A stretch of 53,313 nucleotides of DNA from CALISC01 sp963545195 (GTDB lineage Bacteria; Bacillota_I; Bacilli_A; Acholeplasmatales; Acholeplasmataceae), in NCBI GenBank assembly GCA_963545195.1, contig CAUUIA010000001.1, forward strand, positions 1 to 53,313, given 5' to 3'. The position numbers were made by a program, and so were the translations under genes. The notes beneath the pieces are model-generated. The model was not told the origin of the DNA. It worked only from the letters and a program-made list of their open reading frames with translations, and searched no databases. Shown piece after piece: positions 49,328 to 53,313 of the stretch. Each line of letters starts with the position of its first letter. Position 1 is the stretch's first letter.

Positions 49328-49702
49328 TGGTGGAGGTAAGGAGATTTGAACTCCTGTCTTTAAAGGTCTAACCTTAACCGTCTACATGCTTAGTTTATTT
49401 AGATATTTAGTTAAAATTCAGTAAAACAAACAAACTAGAAATTAACTCTGAGTTTAAGTAATACCTAATCAAAACTCAAAAATAGACTAGATATCCTGCA
49501 TATATAAGGAAAACATTTTTTAAAAAAACTGCAGAAGTTCTTTAAAAATGCTATACGCGATTTAAATTAAGCGTATAAAAGAGTTTGTTGTGCTCTTGGC
49601 ACGAATAATGGTTTTGCGTTTATAAAACCTCGCGTTTTTACGTGCGCAGCCACGGCATGCAAGTTAATTTCAAACACGTTAAATCGAATCCGAAATACCC
49701 CC
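49328..49702 (-). ncRNA. ssrA: Transfer-messenger RNA
   Basis: The 5' end GGGGGTATTTCGGATTCG and the 3' end CTCCTTACCTCCACCA form the tRNA-like acceptor (GGGGGTA with TACCTCC, one G-U) and a TTCAAAT-type T arm. 375 nt. The tag frame (49567-49617) reads A-KPLFVPRAQQTLLYA-stop if the resume codon is the GCA at 49615-49617; the resume codon is inferred. The end LLYA is hydrophobic, as in tags recognised by proteases. It rescues stalled ribosomes together with SmpB. Confidence 0.93.
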
Positions 49703-49711
49703 GTCAAATTT

Positions 49712-49740
49712 AGTTTACCCGCAATTTAATTTTTTTTCAA
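49712..49740 (-). promoter_or_regulatory. Promoter of ssrA
   Basis: On the minus strand: TTGAAA, 17 bases, TAAACT, ending 9 bases before the tmRNA 5' end. The rpsL promoter has the identical hexamers and spacing. Confidence 0.8.
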
Positions 49741-49767
49741 CTTGTTAGAATTTTCAAATGTTTTTAT

Positions 49768-49796
49768 TTGAAAAAAAAGCGTCAATAAGGTAAACT
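49768..49796 (+). promoter_or_regulatory. Promoter of the str operon
   Basis: TTGAAA, 17 bases, TAAACT; divergent from the ssrA promoter. The inverted repeat TTCAAATGTTTTTATTTGAA overlaps its -35. Confidence 0.8.
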
Positions 49797-49803
49797 TAAA
49801 TAC

Positions 49804-49858
49804 GTTGGGAAAACCCAATATTTTTTTAAAAAAGTTTTTAAAACACGGATAACCGTGT
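49804..49858 (+). promoter_or_regulatory. str operon leader with two hairpins
   Basis: First hairpin TTGGG / CCCAA (49805-49818) followed by TATTTTTTT, like a small attenuator right at the start of the transcript. Second hairpin ACACGG / CCGTGT with loop ATAA (49843-49858), just before AAAAAAGGAGG. Neither belongs to a leader family I know. Confidence 0.5.
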
Positions 49859-49873
49859 AAAAAAGGAGGAAAT

Positions 49874-50287
49874 ATGCCAACTATACAACAATTAGTTGTC
49901 AAAGGTAGACAAAGAAAAAACTCTAAAACTAAAGCACCTGCTCTAGGTTACGGCTTTAATGCATTAGAGAAACAAAATTCTTACTACTCATCTCCACAAA
50001 AACGTGGAGTTTGTGTCAAAGTTAGTACAATGACACCTAAAAAACCCAACTCAGCACTTCGTAAATACGCTCGTGTTCGTTTAAGCAATGGAACCGAAGT
50101 TACTGCGTATATTCCAGGAGTTGGACACACTCTGCAAGACCACAGCGTGGTTCTAATCAGAGGTGGACGTGTAAAAGACTTACCAGGTGTGCGCTACCAC
50201 ATTATTCGTGGTACTCTAGATACAGCCGGTGTACAAAACCGCCAACAAGCTAGATCTAAATACGGCGCTAAACGTCCAAAAAAATAG
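49874..50287 (+). CDS. rpsL: Ribosomal protein S12
   Basis: Decoding-centre protein. MTPKKPNSALRKYARV and PGVGHTLQDHSVVLIRGG are diagnostic; the Lys residues tied to streptomycin response are in these motifs and unchanged. 137 residues. RBS AAGGAGG. Confidence 0.98.
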   Translation: MPTIQQLVVKGRQRKNSKTKAPALGYGFNALEKQNSYYSSPQKRGVCVKVSTMTPKKPNSALRKYARVRLSNGTEVTAYIPGVGHTLQDHSVVLIRGGRVKDLPGVRYHIIRGTLDTAGVQNRQQARSKYGAKRPKK

Positions 50288-50306
50288 AGAAAGGAGAAAT
50301 TGAATA

Positions 50307-50777
50307 ATGCCAAGAAAAGGTTATATTCCTAAAAGAGATGTTCTTCCTGATCCAATTTACAACTCTAAGTTAGTTACAAAAGCCATCAACACTATCATGC
50401 TTGACGGAAAAAGAGGAACTGCTCAATCTATTTTATACAATGCATTTAAACGTATTGAAAAAGAAACTGGCCAAGACGGGCTTGTAGTTTTCAAAGAAGC
50501 ACTTAACAATGTAATGCCCGTCCTTGAAACTCGTTCTCGCCGTATAGGTGGTCAAAACTACCAAGTTCCGGTGGAAGTTAAACCAGATAGACGCCAAGCA
50601 CTTGGTCTTCGTTGGTTAATTACTTACTCTCGTTTAAGAAAAGAAAAAACCATGGAAGAACGTTTTGCGAAAGAAATCCTAGACGCTCGCCAAGGTTTTG
50701 GTCAATCTGTTAAGAAAAAAGACGATACTCATAAAATGGCAGAGGCTAACAAAGCGTTTGCTCATTATAGATGGTAG
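50307..50777 (+). CDS. rpsG: Ribosomal protein S7
   Basis: 30S head assembly protein. MPRKGYIPKRDVLPDPIYNS and ETRSRRIGGQNYQVPVEVKP are typical. 156 residues. RBS AAAGGAG. fusA follows after 6 bases. Confidence 0.98.
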   Translation: MPRKGYIPKRDVLPDPIYNSKLVTKAINTIMLDGKRGTAQSILYNAFKRIEKETGQDGLVVFKEALNNVMPVLETRSRRIGGQNYQVPVEVKPDRRQALGLRWLITYSRLRKEKTMEERFAKEILDARQGFGQSVKKKDDTHKMAEANKAFAHYRW

Positions 50778-50783
50778 TTTAAG

Positions 50784-52856
50784 ATGCCTAGAAAAACTTC
50801 TTTAAAAGAAACTAGAAACATCGGTATCATGGCACACATTGATGCCGGAAAAACAACAACTACTGAGCGTATTCTTTACCACACTCACCGTATCCATAAA
50901 CTAGGCGAAACTCACGAGGGTGCCTCTCAAATGGACTGGATGGAGCAAGAAAAAGAACGTGGTATTACAATTACTTCAGCCGCTACTACTGCTTATTGGC
51001 GCGAACACCGTCTTAACATCATTGACACCCCAGGCCACGTGGACTTTACCGTTGAAGTTTCACGATCTCTTCGTGTACTTGATGGTGCGGTTACAGTGCT
51101 GGACGCTCAATCTGGTGTGGAGCCACAGACCGAAACCGTGTGGCGCCAAGCTACTGACTACCTAGTTCCACGTATTGTTTTTGTCAACAAAATGGACAAG
51201 GTTGGTGCGAACTTTGAAAACGCAATTGCAACAATCCACGATCGTCTGGGCGCAAACGCCGAAGCCGTTCAATGGCCGATTGGTGCAGAAACTGAGTTTA
51301 AAGGAATTATTGACTTAATTACCCGCAAAGCCTATATTTACGACGAAGGTATGGACGAGGTTACTAAGGAAATTGAAATCCCTGCCGAGTACAAAGAAAT
51401 TGTTGAAACTAAACGTCAACTACTTATTGAAACCGTTGCAGATTTTGACGAAGAGTTGATGGAAAAATACCTAGAAGGCGAAGAAGTTCCAGTTGAACTT
51501 ATCAAAAGAGCAATCCGCAAAGGTACACTTGCAGTTAAGTTCTTCCCTGCATTTTGTGGTTCGGCTTTTAAAAACAAAGGTGTTAAACTAGTTCTAGACG
51601 GAGTTATTGACTACCTGCCTTCTCCACTTGACATAGCAGCAGTTAAAGGTATGGATGAAAATGACTGCGAAGTTCTGCGCTCAGCGTCTGACGACGAACC
51701 GTTTACTGCACTTGCTTTTAAAGTCATGACAGACCCTTATTCTGGTCGTCTTACTTTCTTTAGAGTCTACTCAGGTACAGTTAAAGCAGGTTCTTACGTT
51801 AAAAATACCACTAAAGGTGAACGCGAACGCTTTGGACGACTACTTTTAATGCACGCAAACGACCGCGAGGAAATTGATGAGGCTTTTGCTGGAGACATTT
51901 GTGCCGTAGTCGGTCTTAAAAACACTACAACCGGCGACACTTTGGCAACCGAAAAAGACACACTAATTCTTGAGTCTATGAAATTCCCAGAGCCAGTTAT
52001 TAACGTCGCAATTGAGCCAAAAACTAAAAACGACCAAGATAAAATGGCGATTGCCTTGCAAAAACTTGCCGAAGAAGACCCAACTTTCCGTACTTACACA
52101 GACTATGAAACCGGCCAAACTATCATTGCTGGTATGGGCGAACTTCACCTTGATGTCATAGTTGACCGTATGCGTCGTGAGTTTAAAGTAGAGGCAAATG
52201 TTGCGCAACCTCAAGTTTCATATAGAGAAACCATCACTAAGGCTGCCGACATTGAGGCTAAGTTTATCCGCCAATCTGGTGGACGTGGACAATACGGACA
52301 TGTTGTTATTAACTTTGAACCAAACCCAGGTAAAGGCTTTGAGTTTGTAGACAAAATCGTGGGTGGTGTGATTCCAAAAGAATATATTCCTGCGGTTATC
52401 AAAGGTCTTGAAGAAGCCCTGCCAAACGGAATTATTGCAGGATACCCTATCATGGACGTGAAAGCCACACTTCACTACGGTTCTTACCACGAAGTGGACT
52501 CATCTGAAATGGCGTTCAAAGCAGCCGCAACGATCGCAGTTCGTGAACTTGCCGAAAAAGGTGGAGCAACTATTCTTGAGCCAATTATGGCAGTAGACGT
52601 GGTAACCCCTGCTGAATACGTTGGAAACATCGTTGGTGACTTAACTTCTCGCCGTGGTAAAATTGACAGTCAAGAAAACCGCGGAAACGCAATTTGCGTA
52701 AAATGCTTCGTGCCACTGGCTCAAATGTTTGGCTACGCAACTGCACTTCGTTCAAACTCTCAAGGTCGTGCAAACTTCATTATGCAATTTGACCACTACG
52801 AACAAACCCCTAAATCTATTACTGAAGAAATCGTTAAAAAACGACAAACTAAATAA
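50784..52856 (+). CDS. fusA: Elongation factor G
   Basis: Translocase GTPase. G1 AHIDAGKTTTTERIL, G2 region with RGITITSAATT, G3 DTPGHVDF, G4 NKMDK, and domains II-V with GMGELHLDV and RGQYGHV. 690 residues, usual length. The start has no clear RBS, so it is probably coupled to rpsG. Confidence 0.98.
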   Translation: MPRKTSLKETRNIGIMAHIDAGKTTTTERILYHTHRIHKLGETHEGASQMDWMEQEKERGITITSAATTAYWREHRLNIIDTPGHVDFTVEVSRSLRVLDGAVTVLDAQSGVEPQTETVWRQATDYLVPRIVFVNKMDKVGANFENAIATIHDRLGANAEAVQWPIGAETEFKGIIDLITRKAYIYDEGMDEVTKEIEIPAEYKEIVETKRQLLIETVADFDEELMEKYLEGEEVPVELIKRAIRKGTLAVKFFPAFCGSAFKNKGVKLVLDGVIDYLPSPLDIAAVKGMDENDCEVLRSASDDEPFTALAFKVMTDPYSGRLTFFRVYSGTVKAGSYVKNTTKGERERFGRLLLMHANDREEIDEAFAGDICAVVGLKNTTTGDTLATEKDTLILESMKFPEPVINVAIEPKTKNDQDKMAIALQKLAEEDPTFRTYTDYETGQTIIAGMGELHLDVIVDRMRREFKVEANVAQPQVSYRETITKAADIEAKFIRQSGGRGQYGHVVINFEPNPGKGFEFVDKIVGGVIPKEYIPAVIKGLEEALPNGIIAGYPIMDVKATLHYGSYHEVDSSEMAFKAAATIAVRELAEKGGATILEPIMAVDVVTPAEYVGNIVGDLTSRRGKIDSQENRGNAICVKCFVPLAQMFGYATALRSNSQGRANFIMQFDHYEQTPKSITEEIVKKRQTK

Positions 52857-52880
52857 TTTTGCTAAGGAGGATATTATTTT

Positions 52881-53313
52881 ATGGCAAAACAAAAATTCGA
52901 TCGTTCAAAACCACACGTTAACATTGGTACAATCGGCCACGTTGACCACGGTAAAACTACGCTAACCGCAGCTATCACTTATGTGCTTGGTGAACGCGGT
53001 CTGGCTCAAAAACTAGACTACAACCAAATTGACAAAGCACCAGAGGAAAAAGAACGCGGTATTACTATCAACACTTCACACGTTGAGTATGAAACTGCAA
53101 AACGCCACTACGCACACGTTGACTGCCCAGGCCACGCTGACTACGTTAAAAACATGATCACTGGTGCTGCCCAAATGGACGGTGGTATCTTAGTAGTTTC
53201 TGCTGCAGACGGTGCGATGCCACAAACTCGTGAACACATCCTACTTGCTCGCCAAGTTGGCGTGCCAAGACTAGTAGTTTTCTTAAATAAAGCAGACCTA
53301 GTTGGCGACCCTG
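52881..53313 (+). CDS. tuf: Elongation factor Tu, 5' part
   Basis: Carries aminoacyl-tRNA to the ribosome. HVNIGTIGHVDHGKTTLTAA (G1), ERGITINTSHVEYE (G2), DCPGHADYVKNMITG (G3) and NKAD (G4) are seen in the first 144 codons; the window ends inside the gene. RBS TAAGGAGG. Confidence 0.98.
   Translation, partial: MAKQKFDRSKPHVNIGTIGHVDHGKTTLTAAITYVLGERGLAQKLDYNQIDKAPEEKERGITINTSHVEYETAKRHYAHVDCPGHADYVKNMITGAAQMDGGILVVSAADGAMPQTREHILLARQVGVPRLVVFLNKADLVGDP

Overview
The window is an AT-rich chromosomal segment from a low-GC Gram-positive bacterium with a reduced, Mollicutes-like gene set (Bacillota/Mycoplasmatota). Three things point there: the tRNA order after 5S rRNA follows the Bacillus pattern, the L10 leader and RNA polymerase delta subunit are Firmicutes types, and surface proteins are lipoproteins with Cys lipoboxes. 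UGA appears to be a normal stop: rpsE, fakA and mgtC end on TGA and tryptophans are TGG. This argues against Mycoplasma, Ureaplasma or Spiroplasma and fits an Acholeplasma-like or uncultured standard-code lineage. I cannot name the species.

Layout. (1) 1-1110: end of a 5S rRNA, ten tRNA genes and a terminator. (2) 1125-3262: a 33-bp tandem repeat array, a frameshifted AAA/DUF4143 ATPase and a small HNH-like protein. (3) 3364-13231: a carbohydrate/glycerol-phosphate-type ABC importer operon behind a LacI/CcpA-type operator, followed by three surface proteins (an LTD-like lipoprotein, a two-TM protein, an OB-fold lipoprotein). (4) 13259-17871: rplK-rplA and rplJ-rplL with regulatory leaders, then an RsmC-like methyltransferase, YebC, a PNPOx-like protein and a small membrane protein. 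(5) 17887-32444: the complete S10-spc-alpha ribosomal superoperon from rpsJ to rplQ, including secY, adk, map, infA, rpmJ and rpoA. (6) 32471-47575: housekeeping genes: pepA, rpmB (reverse), an SDR, fakA, two NrnA-like DHH proteins, mgtC, mnmE, dnaX, ebfC, rpoE, pyrG, acpP and leuS. (7) 47591-49231: a second, intact AAA/DUF4143 ATPase behind a different 34-bp repeat array. (8) 49328-53313: tmRNA (reverse) and the str operon rpsL-rpsG-fusA-tuf, with tuf cut by the window end.

Most unusual points. The ABC ATPase carries a PstS-like ligand-binding domain, itself split by a coiled coil, inserted in its C-terminal regulatory region; one permease and the binding protein also carry helical insertions. 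Two unlinked AAA/DUF4143 ATPase genes each sit behind their own array of promoter-length repeats (33 bp and 34 bp), and each repeat unit holds -35-like and -10-like hexamers. CTP synthase has lost the catalytic Cys of its glutaminase domain. A short-chain dehydrogenase lacks the catalytic Tyr and Lys. All assignments come from reading the sequence by eye; no searches were run.
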